Shown here piece after piece: positions 36,169-44,072 of a stretch of DNA of 64,000 nucleotides. Both the position numbers and the translations under genes were made by a program. How positions within the stretch are numbered: position 1 is the first letter of the stretch; each line of letters begins with the position of its first letter. Under the pieces are notes generated by a model. The model was not told where the DNA came from. It saw only the letters and a list, made by a program, of their open reading frames with translations, and ran no database searches. The stretch spans positions 682,001 to 746,000 of the forward strand of contig NZ_SACK01000001.1 in the NCBI RefSeq assembly GCF_004005815.1. The letters are read 5' to 3'. Origin of the DNA: Mucilaginibacter limnophilus (GTDB lineage Bacteria; Bacteroidota; Bacteroidia; Sphingobacteriales; Sphingobacteriaceae).

Positions 36169-36782
36169 AGATAAAGGTTTGCGGCTTAAGAGAACCGGAT
36201 AATATACAGGCAGTTGTAGCTTTACAGCCTGATTATATCGGGTTGATATGTTATGATAAGTCGCCGAGATTTATTGATGATTTATCGGCCGAAGCTGTAA
36301 GCAACCTGTCGCAAAGCATTATAAAAACCGGGGTATTCGTAAATGAGAGTGCCGAAGAAATAGAACGGTTGATAGCAAATTATGGTTTAGGGGCCATACA
36401 ACTGCACGGCAGCGAAACACCGCACTTTTGTGTGCGATTTAAAGGCAAAGTACAAGTGATAAAGGCTTTTGGTGTTGATGGAGATTTCGATTTCAATCAG
36501 CTTGATGCTTACACGGATGTGGTTGATTTGTTTTTGTTCGATACCAAAACTGCTGTGCACGGCGGGTCTGGAAAAACTTTTGATTGGGATATTTTAAAAA
36601 ACTATACAGGCAATGTACCGTTCATGCTATCAGGTGGTATTGGTCCGGATAATATAGCCGAGGCGACAGCGGTTAATCACCCGCAATTTTACGGTGTGGA
36701 TTTGAACAGCCGTTTTGAAACCGAACCCGGCATAAAAAATATTGAAGCCCTGCAAAAGGCATTTAACACGATAAGAAACTAA
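36165..36782 (+). CDS. trpF: Phosphoribosylanthranilate isomerase
   Basis: The 205-residue TIM-barrel enzyme begins MKIKVCGLRE, with the catalytic Cys at residue 6, and carries the catalytic Asp in LFDTK (near residue 125) plus the phosphate-binding SGGIGPDN. It isomerises PRA to CdRP. The start overlaps trpD (ATGA). Confidence 0.93.
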   Translation: MKIKVCGLREPDNIQAVVALQPDYIGLICYDKSPRFIDDLSAEAVSNLSQSIIKTGVFVNESAEEIERLIANYGLGAIQLHGSETPHFCVRFKGKVQVIKAFGVDGDFDFNQLDAYTDVVDLFLFDTKTAVHGGSGKTFDWDILKNYTGNVPFMLSGGIGPDNIAEATAVNHPQFYGVDLNSRFETEPGIKNIEALQKAFNTIRN

Positions 36783-36788
36783 ACATCC

Positions 36789-37970
36789 ATGAAGTACGGA
36801 GTTGATGAACATGGTTATTACGGCGATTTCGGCGGAGCATACATTCCCGAAATGCTGTACCCAAATATTGAGGAATTAAGAAAGCAGTACCTCGCGGTAT
36901 TGGAAGACGACGATTTTAAAGCCGAATTTGATCAGCTGTTAAAAGATTATGTTGGCCGCCCTTCACCGCTGTATTATGCCAAACGCTATTCGGAGAAATA
37001 TGGCACCAACATTTTCTTTAAACGTGAAGACTTAAACCATACCGGTTCGCACAAAATAAACAATGCAATCGGGCAGATATTGCTGGCCGAGCGCCTTGGC
37101 AAAAAACGTATTATCGCCGAAACCGGTGCCGGGCAGCACGGCGTGGCAACAGCTACCGTTTGTGCTTTGAAAGGACTTGAATGCGTAGTGTACATGGGCG
37201 AAATTGATATGCAGCGTCAGGCGCCAAACGTATCGCGCATGAAAATGCTGGGCGCCAAGGTGGTGCCTGCAACATCAGGCAGTAAAACCCTGAAAGACGC
37301 TACCAACGAGGCATTGCGCGACTGGATAGGTAACCCGGAAGACACGCATTACATTATTGGTTCAGTAGTAGGGCCGTATCCTTACCCCGAAATGGTGGCC
37401 AGGTTCCAGTCGATCATCTCTTTCGAAACAAAAAAACAATTACTTGAACAAACCGGCAGCGAACTCCCAAACTATGTACTGGCTTGTGTGGGCGGTGGAA
37501 GTAACGCCATGGGCATGTTCTATCATTTTCTGGATGATGAGGACGTTAAACTGATAGCTGTTGAAGCTGCAGGCAAAGGCGTTGATACGGGCCATTCGGC
37601 AGCTACTACATTTTTGGGTAAAGAGGGTGTTTTACATGGTACCCGCACCATACTAATGCAAACAGAAGATGGGCAGGTAATTGAGCCGTACTCTATATCT
37701 GCAGGGCTTGATTATCCTGGCATTGGCCCGCAACATGCGCATTTATACAAAGCGAAACGTGCTCAATATGCAAGCATTACCGACGAAGAAGCACTTAACG
37801 CAGGTTTGTTATGCTGTCAACTGGAAGGCATAATTCCGGCTATTGAAAGCTCACACGCGCTGGCTTATCTTGAAAAAATTAAATTTAAGCCTGAAGATAA
37901 CATCGTTATCTGTATATCAGGCAGGGGAGATAAAGACTTAGATACGTACATAAAGCATTTTGGATACTAA
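36789..37970 (+). CDS. trpB: Tryptophan synthase beta chain
   Basis: The 393-residue PLP enzyme has the cofactor lysine in [10 protein letters not shown] (near residue 84), Glu of [10 protein letters not shown] and the PLP-phosphate loop GGGSNAMG. It joins indole and L-serine. It lies 6 bp after trpF. The product is of the TrpB1 type that pairs with TrpA, encoded 80 bp downstream. Confidence 0.96.
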   Translation: MKYGVDEHGYYGDFGGAYIPEMLYPNIEELRKQYLAVLEDDDFKAEFDQLLKDYVGRPSPLYYAKRYSEKYGTNIFFKREDLNHTGSHKINNAIGQILLAERLGKKRIIAETGAGQHGVATATVCALKGLECVVYMGEIDMQRQAPNVSRMKMLGAKVVPATSGSKTLKDATNEALRDWIGNPEDTHYIIGSVVGPYPYPEMVARFQSIISFETKKQLLEQTGSELPNYVLACVGGGSNAMGMFYHFLDDEDVKLIAVEAAGKGVDTGHSAATTFLGKEGVLHGTRTILMQTEDGQVIEPYSISAGLDYPGIGPQHAHLYKAKRAQYASITDEEALNAGLLCCQLEGIIPAIESSHALAYLEKIKFKPEDNIVICISGRGDKDLDTYIKHFGY

Positions 37971-37972
37971 AT

Positions 37973-38045
37973 TAGTCCGTAATCCATAGACGACAGACCA
38001 TAGAAACAATCGGCTATCGACTATGGACCATGGTCTATTGACTAA
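37973..38045. repeat. Degenerate inverted repeat between trpB and trpA
   Basis: The arms (near 37973-38003 and 38013-38045) consist of the same TAGTC/CATAG/ACCATAG words as the hairpin at 33971-34050, but are more diverged. It is inserted inside the trp operon between co-directional genes, so it cannot be a complete terminator unless trpA has its own promoter. Confidence 0.65.
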
Positions 38046-38050
38046 AGAAC

Positions 38051-38821
38051 ATGAACCGTTTACACAACCTTTTCGCGAATAAAAAAAGTAACCTGTTGTC
38101 GATATATTACACTGCCGGGTATCCAACGCTTGACAGTACTGTAGCTATTGCCGAGGCGCTTGAAAATGCCGGTGTTGATTTCCTGGAAATTGGATTTCCT
38201 TATTCAGACCCGGTAGCAGATGGGCCAACCATTCAGCAAAGCTCAGAAAAAGCGCTTGAAAATGGTATGACCCTGAATGTGCTTTTTGAGCAACTGAAAG
38301 ATCTGCGTAATCGTGTAAGCATTCCTATTTTGCTGATGGGCTATATCAACCCGATGGTGCAATACGGTGTTGAACGTTTCTGTAAAAAAGCGTCGGAAGT
38401 AGGCGTAGACGGTGTTATTGTGCCCGACCTGCCTATGTATGAGTATGAAAAGCTCTATTCAGGCTACTTTAAAGACAACAACCTGAGCAATATATTTCTG
38501 GTTACACCAAATACATCTGAAGAACGCATACGTAAGATTGACGGGTTGACCGATAGCTTTATTTATCTGCTTTCTTCATCGTCAATTACCGGCGGTAGCT
38601 TGCAGGTGTCAACTAATATTGAAGATTATTATAAGCGCATCCGGGGCATGGGACTTAGAAATCCTGCTGTTATCGGTTTTGGTATATCAAACAGCGAATC
38701 GTATAATAAAGCTTGCCAGTATGCGGCAGGTGCAATTGTAGGAAGTGCGTTTGTGAAGCATCTGGCTACCAAGAACTACTTAGAGGGTATTCCTGAGTTT
38801 ATTAAAAATATCAGGCCGTAA
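38051..38821 (+). CDS. trpA: Tryptophan synthase alpha chain
   Basis: The 256-residue TIM-barrel subunit splits indole-3-glycerol phosphate to indole. Catalytic Glu and Asp lie in LEIGFPYSDPVADGPTIQ (near residues 47-64), with the flexible-loop region STSEER-like (NTSEERI) and the phosphate-site GFGIS. Its stop codon abuts directly the stop codon of the convergent Sua5-family gene, with no spacer. Confidence 0.95.
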   Translation: MNRLHNLFANKKSNLLSIYYTAGYPTLDSTVAIAEALENAGVDFLEIGFPYSDPVADGPTIQQSSEKALENGMTLNVLFEQLKDLRNRVSIPILLMGYINPMVQYGVERFCKKASEVGVDGVIVPDLPMYEYEKLYSGYFKDNNLSNIFLVTPNTSEERIRKIDGLTDSFIYLLSSSSITGGSLQVSTNIEDYYKRIRGMGLRNPAVIGFGISNSESYNKACQYAAGAIVGSAFVKHLATKNYLEGIPEFIKNIRP

Positions 38822-39445
38822 TTACAGGTATTGTTCCAGTTCGCCTTTACCTTCGCGGATAATTTCGAAATCGCCTGATGTGCAATCGACCACAGTAGAT
38901 GCGAGGTTGCCACCGTAACCACCGTCAATCACCAGGTCAACAAGGTCTTCGTATTTCTCGTGAATTAGTTCCGGGTCGGTAGAGTATTCAATAATTTCAT
39001 CTTCATCCTTTATTGATGTTGAGATGATAGGATTACCAAGCACCCTCACAATTTCACGGGCGATGTTATTATCAGGTACACGTATACCCACTGTTTTCTT
39101 GTTGGAACTTACCAATTTGGGTACAAGACCGCTGGCATTAAATATAAAGGTGAACGGTCCCGGCAGCGCTTTTTTCAGCACGCGGAAGGTGGTGTTATCT
39201 ATGGGTTTTATATAGTCGGATATATGGCTTAAATCGTAACAGATAAAGGAAAAATTAGCCTTTTCAGGCTTAATGTTACGAATACGGCAAATACGCTCAA
39301 TAGCCCGGTGGTTGGTAATATCACAGCCCAAACCATAAACTGTATCGGTAGGGTAGATGATGATGCCGCCTTTGCGCAGCACCTGCACCACCTGTTCAAT
39401 GGCTTTCTCGTTCGGGTTTTCTGGATATATTTTGATAAGCATCAT
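38822..39445 (-). CDS. Sua5/YciO/YrdC-family protein, probable threonylcarbamoyl-AMP synthase
   Basis: The 207-residue protein has the YrdC fold with PTDTVYGLGCD near residue 33, the basic substrate residues in RIRNIKPEKANFSF, and LPGPFTFIF. TsaC/Sua5 members make threonylcarbamoyl-AMP for tRNA t6A; YciO paralogues are less certain. Here the usual KRPxxKP element reads RNIKPEKAN, closer to YciO. Two adjacent ATGs (39445, 39442) could start it. Confidence 0.8.
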   Translation of the reverse strand: MMLIKIYPENPNEKAIEQVVQVLRKGGIIIYPTDTVYGLGCDITNHRAIERICRIRNIKPEKANFSFICYDLSHISDYIKPIDNTTFRVLKKALPGPFTFIFNASGLVPKLVSSNKKTVGIRVPDNNIAREIVRVLGNPIISTSIKDEDEIIEYSTDPELIHEKYEDLVDLVIDGGYGGNLASTVVDCTSGDFEIIREGKGELEQYL

Positions 39446-39450
39446 CTCGC

Positions 39451-40233
39451 CTAATAATTGTTATTTTGAAACTCCTGAGCCTGGTTTAAATAGAACTCGT
39501 CAGTTATTAAACCGTTAAGATGGTTTACTGTTTTTAGCAAGTCTTGTCTAACTGTTGCTTTATCCTTATCTGATATATCAAAATTATGCATAAGTTCGTC
39601 GTTAATGTATTGAATAAGCAAAGCTGTATATAATTTCTTTTGAGCCGAAATATTATAAGTTTTTAAATCGTTATATTTTTTTTCATAGTTGTATATATCA
39701 ACTGAATATTCTGCATAACCCAATATTCGCGAATGTATATGTCCGAAGTAAGTACCGCCTCCCCCTAAACGCATGTAGATGTGATTAATATCCCTGAAAA
39801 TTTTTACAAGGTTTTCTCTTCTTGCATTATCCTCATGCCCGCTTTTCTGTTTAAGAAAGTAAGCGTACAAAATGTAATAACTATCTTGCCCAACCTCGCT
39901 TTCAAAATTGTAACCATCCTCGCTTGCTTGTTTACTGTAGTTACGTTTGGCGTATGTAATATCAGGAGTCTCGGCTATCTCTTTAAACTCAGGATAGTAT
40001 CTTAATATTTTTATCAGGTCATGTCTGCTTTCATAAAATGTATCTGAAGAAATCGTTCTGATATTAATTGTATCATTTTTAGGCGGATCATTATAATATG
40101 CGCCATTTGGAATAGTGCTTTCCGCCTTAATGCTATTTGTTCTGTTCAAATCGGTTGTTTCAGATTTTTTATTTTGAGGATTACTGCAGCCGACAAGAAT
40201 CAAGAGGAGAAAACAGACAAGGGAATATTTCAT
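39451..40233 (-). CDS. Lipoprotein of unknown function
   Basis: The 260-residue protein has a lipoprotein signal (LILVGC, Cys16) and then an alpha-helical, Tyr- and Asp-rich sequence with no family I recognise. The motif GGGGTYFGHIHSR near residue 155 is striking. The gene has low GC and lies 5 bp upstream of the Sua5-family gene on the same strand. Confidence 0.6.
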   Translation of the reverse strand: MKYSLVCFLLLILVGCSNPQNKKSETTDLNRTNSIKAESTIPNGAYYNDPPKNDTINIRTISSDTFYESRHDLIKILRYYPEFKEIAETPDITYAKRNYSKQASEDGYNFESEVGQDSYYILYAYFLKQKSGHEDNARRENLVKIFRDINHIYMRLGGGGTYFGHIHSRILGYAEYSVDIYNYEKKYNDLKTYNISAQKKLYTALLIQYINDELMHNFDISDKDKATVRQDLLKTVNHLNGLITDEFYLNQAQEFQNNNY

Positions 40234-40277
40234 GTAATTGTGTAAAGCTTATTGCCAATAAATATACCATAAATAAC

Positions 40278-40303
40278 AAAGCCACCCTTCGCAAGGTGGC
40301 TTT
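40278..40303. terminator. Hairpin terminator after yceI
   Basis: A perfect 9-bp stem (40278-40286 with 40295-40303) with a UUCG-containing loop lies downstream of yceI on the minus strand. The T tract is short. Confidence 0.7.
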
Positions 40304-40327
40304 AACAATAATATATTGAAACGTTTT

Positions 40328-40861
40328 TTATTTCTGTTTTGCAAACTGCACGTTGAAGATCAGTTTTACATCGTCGCCAACTACTATCGAACCGGCTTCG
40401 GTTACGCCGTTCCAGGTTAAGCCAAAATCTTTACGGTTAATTTTACCGCTTACTTCAAAACCTGCTTTGGTGTTGCCATAAAAGTCGTCGGCCGAACCAC
40501 CAAACTCTACATCAAGGGTTACCGGTTTGGTAACATCTTTTATAGTTAAGTCGCCGGTTAATTTATAGTCGTCACCGCCTTCGCTTGTAAATGATGTTGA
40601 TTTAAAAGTGATTTTTGGATATTGTTCAGCATCAAAAAAATCAGCTGATTTCAGGTGGCCGTCACGTTGGTCCTGGTTAGTATCAATGCTGTTAACATCT
40701 AATGAAAATTCAACCTGGCCGTTGGTTACGTCGTCGCCTTCAGTTTCAAGTGTACCTTCAAACGAGCGGAAGAAACCGGTTACGGTAGAAATTACAAGGT
40801 GTTTTACTTTAAATTGTACTTCTGAGTGGGTTGGGTCTAATACCCATTTTGTAGTTGCCAT
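40328..40861 (-). CDS. YceI-family lipocalin-like protein
   Basis: The 177-residue protein matches the YceI family: WVLDPTHSEVQFKVKHLVIS at the N-terminus (residues 5-24), then SFEGTL and RDGHLKSADFFDAEQYPKI-type motifs, and RKDFGLTW near the C-terminus. The fold binds polyisoprenoid or other lipids. There is no signal peptide, so it is probably cytoplasmic, unlike E. coli YceI. Confidence 0.88.
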   Translation of the reverse strand: MATTKWVLDPTHSEVQFKVKHLVISTVTGFFRSFEGTLETEGDDVTNGQVEFSLDVNSIDTNQDQRDGHLKSADFFDAEQYPKITFKSTSFTSEGGDDYKLTGDLTIKDVTKPVTLDVEFGGSADDFYGNTKAGFEVSGKINRKDFGLTWNGVTEAGSIVVGDDVKLIFNVQFAKQK

Positions 40862-40897
40862 GATTGTATGTGATTTATTGTTTTATCTAATTATAAA

Positions 40898-40905
40898 CAA
40901 AGATA
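40898..40905 (-). promoter_or_regulatory. Candidate -7 box of the yceI gene
   Basis: On the minus strand TATCTTTG matches TAnnTTTG perfectly and would give a leader of about 30 nt. No clear -33 element. Confidence 0.45.
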
Positions 40906-41020
40906 TAGATAGATGTTTAAACATGTATTGTCTCTTTGACGCTTTTACAATTGGGTGATAATTAGTGTTTGAACATCAAATATAAAGGATTGTTTTATTA
41001 AAGATCAGGCAGATACAAAT

Positions 41021-41047
41021 AAAAAAGGGGACAAGCGTCCCCTTTTT
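41021..41047. terminator. Terminator of sucC
   Basis: An 11-bp perfect stem (41022-41032 with 41037-41047) with loop AAGC has A/T tracts on both sides. It lies 22 bp past the sucC stop on the minus strand. Confidence 0.9.
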
Positions 41048-41068
41048 ATACACATATGTTTGTATAGC

Positions 41069-42262
41069 TTATTTAGCCAAAACTTCTTTCACACGCTCGG
41101 CAGCTTCTTTCAGTAATATAGCTGAGTAAACCTTTAGGCCTGAGTTATCAATCAGTTCTTTCGCTTCAGCAGCGTTGGTGCCTTGCAAACGAACAATGAT
41201 AGGCACAGGGATGTTGCCAATTTCCTGGTAGGCATCAATTACACCTTGTGCAACACGGTCGCAACGTACTATACCACCAAAAATATTAATCAGGATGGCT
41301 TTCACGTTAGGGTCTTGCAAAATGATGTTGAAGGCAGCTTTAACAGTTTGCGCATTAGCAGTACCACCTACGTCAAGAAAGTTTGCAGGCTCACCGCCGG
41401 CAAGTTTAATAATGTCCATGGTAGCCATTGCCAAACCGGCACCGTTTACCATACAGCCTACGTTACCGTCAAGCTTTACATAGTTAAGGTTTGACTTGCT
41501 TGCCTCAACCTCGGTAGGGTCTTCCTCTGATGTATCACGCAGGGCGGCATAATCAGGATGACGGTATAAAGCGTTGTCATCAAGGTTTACCTTAGCGTCA
41601 ACGGCCAATATCTTGTTATCAGATGTTTTTAAAACAGGGTTGATCTCAAACAATGACGAATCAGTTGCTACATACGCTTTGTATAAAGCGGTGATAAACT
41701 TTGTCATGTCTTTAAAGGCTTCGCCTGACAGACCAAGATTAAAAGCAATTTTGCGCGCCTGGAAACCTTGCAAACCTACTTTAGGATCAATCTCTTCTTT
41801 AAATATTTTCTCAGGAGTATGTTCGGCAACAGCCTCAATGTCCATACCGCCTTCAGTAGAGTACATAATGATGTTACGGCCTTTCGCACGATCAAGCAAT
41901 ACGCTTACATAAAACTCTTTGGTTTCGCTTTCACCCGGATAGTAAACATCCTGCGCAACCAGCACCTTATTTACTTTTTTACCTTCCGGACCGGTTTGCG
42001 GGGTAACCAACTGCATGCCTATAATAGCACCGGCCTTTTCTTTCACCTCATCAAGGTTCTTTGCAAGCTTAACACCACCGCCTTTACCGCGGCCGCCTGC
42101 ATGTATCTGGGCTTTTACAACTACCCAGCTCGAATTAAAGTCGTCTTTTAGTTTTTGAGCAGCTTCAACTGCCTGGTCAACTGTGTCGGCAACAATGCCT
42201 TCCTGAACCCTTACACCAAAGCTTTTTAATATAGCTTTGCCCTGATATTCGTGAATGTTCAT
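41069..42262 (-). CDS. sucC: Succinyl-CoA synthetase beta subunit (ADP-forming type)
   Basis: The 397-residue subunit has the ATP-grasp N-terminus (MNIHEYQGKAILKSFGV) with the HAGGRGKGGGVK nucleotide motif near residue 53, and the C-terminal CoA-ligase half with GCMVNGAGLAMATMD and FGGIVRCD. It works in the TCA cycle with SucD, whose gene is not in this window. Confidence 0.96.
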   Translation of the reverse strand: MNIHEYQGKAILKSFGVRVQEGIVADTVDQAVEAAQKLKDDFNSSWVVVKAQIHAGGRGKGGGVKLAKNLDEVKEKAGAIIGMQLVTPQTGPEGKKVNKVLVAQDVYYPGESETKEFYVSVLLDRAKGRNIIMYSTEGGMDIEAVAEHTPEKIFKEEIDPKVGLQGFQARKIAFNLGLSGEAFKDMTKFITALYKAYVATDSSLFEINPVLKTSDNKILAVDAKVNLDDNALYRHPDYAALRDTSEEDPTEVEASKSNLNYVKLDGNVGCMVNGAGLAMATMDIIKLAGGEPANFLDVGGTANAQTVKAAFNIILQDPNVKAILINIFGGIVRCDRVAQGVIDAYQEIGNIPVPIIVRLQGTNAAEAKELIDNSGLKVYSAILLKEAAERVKEVLAK

Positions 42263-42373
42263 GTTTCTATAAGATTTGCGGTAAATCTACGCTTTTTTGT
42301 ATTAAATGAAAGTTGATACCGTGATTAAGTGATATTCAAATGATTTTGTTTGGATTGAACATGGCATTACGTC

Positions 42374-42402
42374 GTAGCGATGGGTTTAAAACCCATCGCT
42401 AC
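42374..42402. repeat. Perfect palindrome with 14-bp arms
   Basis: GTAGCGATGGGTTT and its exact reverse complement are separated by a single A. It lies between divergent sucC and the LolD-type gene, and a partial copy (GCTACGTATATCGCTAC) follows within 30 bp. It looks like a REP-type palindromic unit rather than a terminator, since no T run follows. Confidence 0.8.
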
Positions 42403-42441
42403 ATAAACGCTACGTATATCGCTACTAACCAAACAAACCAT

Positions 42442-42449
42442 TACCTTTG
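42442..42449 (+). promoter_or_regulatory. Candidate -7 box of the LolD-type ATPase gene
   Basis: TACCTTTG is a perfect TAnnTTTG box ending 4 nt before the chosen ATG, which implies a leaderless transcript and supports that start over one 38 codons upstream. Confidence 0.5.
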
Positions 42450-42453
42450 CTTT

Positions 42454-43104
42454 ATGCTGAAAGCACATGCTATCCACAAAAAATACGGCCAGCTCGAAAT
42501 ATTAAAAGGAGTTGACCTTGAAGTGAACAAAGGCGAAATAGTAAGTATTGTAGGCGCTTCGGGGGCGGGTAAAAGTACCCTGCTTAATATTTTAGGCACG
42601 CTTGACACGCCTGATGCTGGCAGCATACATATTAACAACATCGAAGTAAGCCGGCTTAACAATAAGCAGTTGAGTAACTTCCGCAATAAGCATATTGGCT
42701 TTATATTTCAGTTTCACCATTTGCTTGCAGAGTTTTCGGCTATTGAAAACGTTTGTATGCCTGCTTTTATAGCCGGTAAAGCAAAACATGCCGCCGAAAA
42801 AAGGGCAGGGGAGTTGCTTGAACTTTTAGGACTTGAGCATCGTGTACATCACAAACCGGCACAGCTTTCGGGCGGCGAACAGCAGCGGGTAGCCGTTGCC
42901 CGCGCGCTTATCAACGATCCGGCGCTGGTGTTTGCTGATGAGCCGTCAGGCAACCTGGATTCGGCCAATGCCCGTGAACTGCACGAGTTATTCCTTAAAC
43001 TTCGTAACGATTTCCATCAAACTTTTGTGATAGTAACGCATAACGAAGAACTGGCTGAACTTTCAGACAGGCGCGTTTTCATGAAGGATGGTTTAATACA
43101 ATAA
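42454..43104 (+). CDS. ABC transporter ATP-binding protein, LolD/MacB type
   Basis: The 216-residue ATPase has Walker [10 protein letters not shown] (near residue 36), the signature [15 protein letters not shown] and Walker [12 protein letters not shown], which is typical of the LolD/FtsE/MacB group. It probably powers lipoprotein release or a related FtsX-type permease encoded elsewhere. The start at 42454 removes 38 codons derived from the palindromic repeat region. Confidence 0.85.
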   Translation: MLKAHAIHKKYGQLEILKGVDLEVNKGEIVSIVGASGAGKSTLLNILGTLDTPDAGSIHINNIEVSRLNNKQLSNFRNKHIGFIFQFHHLLAEFSAIENVCMPAFIAGKAKHAAEKRAGELLELLGLEHRVHHKPAQLSGGEQQRVAVARALINDPALVFADEPSGNLDSANARELHELFLKLRNDFHQTFVIVTHNEELAELSDRRVFMKDGLIQ

Positions 43105-43111
43105 TATCCAC

Positions 43112-43420
43112 ATGCCATATACTCTTATAACGGCGGCAACATCGCCAGGGGCATACCGCATAAGCAATAATTTAGGCAGTGAAAATCTCCTGCTGGGCGA
43201 CTATCATGATATTCCCGGTTTTATGGTGTCGAGCGGTAAAATGATACAGTTGCCTAATCCGGCGTCGCCAAGTTATGCGCACCAGATGCTTACGCTTTGC
43301 CTTGATAAAAGCATCGATACCATATATCCGCTTAACAAAGAGGAAGCGTTGCTGCTTAATGAAGCGACGCAATTATTTAACGAATACGGCATTAACATAA
43401 TTTATACCGATGAAGTATAA
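43112..43420 (+). CDS. Stand-alone pre-ATP-grasp-like domain protein
   Basis: The 102-residue protein resembles only the N-terminal Rossmann-like domain of PylC/CarB-type ATP-grasp ligases: ITAATSPGAYRISNNLGSE at residues 6-24 and IDTIYPLNKEEALLLNEAT near residue 68. No ATP-grasp catalytic domain follows; the next gene, which overlaps by 11 nt, encodes a HAD-like protein. It may bind a ligand or be a remnant. It follows the LolD-type gene by 7 bp. Confidence 0.55.
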   Translation: MPYTLITAATSPGAYRISNNLGSENLLLGDYHDIPGFMVSSGKMIQLPNPASPSYAHQMLTLCLDKSIDTIYPLNKEEALLLNEATQLFNEYGINIIYTDEV

Positions 43421-44030
43421 CGACATCGACCCTAGAAAGCAGGCTTTTGTGTTTGAACTGGACAATGTACTGTACCCTGAAAAGGATTACCTTTTCCAGG
43501 TATATTACCTGTTTGCCAACATGCTTGAGTACACAGAACTGTGGGATGCAAAAGCCATGACAGCATTAATGACCAATACTTACGCAGAAAAAGGCCATGC
43601 CGGTGTTTTTGATACTTTAAAAGAAAAGTTTAATGTTGACGAAAGATATCGCACTAACCTGGAGGATATGCTTGTTACATCGCGCTTACCTTTAAAGCTC
43701 TTGCTTTACCAAAATATGCTCACTTTATTGCAGGATATAGTAGTTGACAGGAAAAAAATCTTTATCTTGACCAATGGCAATCCACAACAACAGCTAAATA
43801 AAATAAAGCAAACCGAATGGAACGGGCTCGAATCTTATTTAACCTGTTATTTTGCTGATGAGATAAGGGCTAAACCCGAACCCGACGCTTTAAACCAGCT
43901 GATTGCCGAACACAAACTGAACCGCAGGGATGTAGTTATGGTGGGTAACAGCAGTACTGATGAGTTTACTGCTGAAGCTGCTGGAGTTGATTATTATAAA
44001 TCAGCTGATTTTGTTTTGAACTTTAAGTAA
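43410..44030 (+). CDS. HAD-superfamily protein with altered nucleophile motif
   Basis: The 206-residue protein has the HAD fold: motif II in ILTNGN (near residue 120), motif III Lys in RAKPEPDAL (near 153) and motif IV in VMVGNSSTDEF (near 178). Motif I, normally DxDxT with a nucleophilic Asp, reads FELDNVLYPE, so the nucleophile position is Glu and the Thr is Val. It may be a non-phosphatase, a weak hydrolase or a binding protein. The overlap with the pre-ATP-grasp gene suggests a shared task. Confidence 0.75.
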   Translation: MKYNDIDPRKQAFVFELDNVLYPEKDYLFQVYYLFANMLEYTELWDAKAMTALMTNTYAEKGHAGVFDTLKEKFNVDERYRTNLEDMLVTSRLPLKLLLYQNMLTLLQDIVVDRKKIFILTNGNPQQQLNKIKQTEWNGLESYLTCYFADEIRAKPEPDALNQLIAEHKLNRRDVVMVGNSSTDEFTAEAAGVDYYKSADFVLNFK

Positions 44031-44072
44031 GTAATTGTCGTATATAGCGTTAATGATTGAATTGTGAGTGAT

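Noticed and set aside
42340..42453. N-terminal extension of the LolD-type ATPase
   Set aside because: The extra codons come from the palindromic repeat and the promoter-like box; ATPase similarity begins at 42454.
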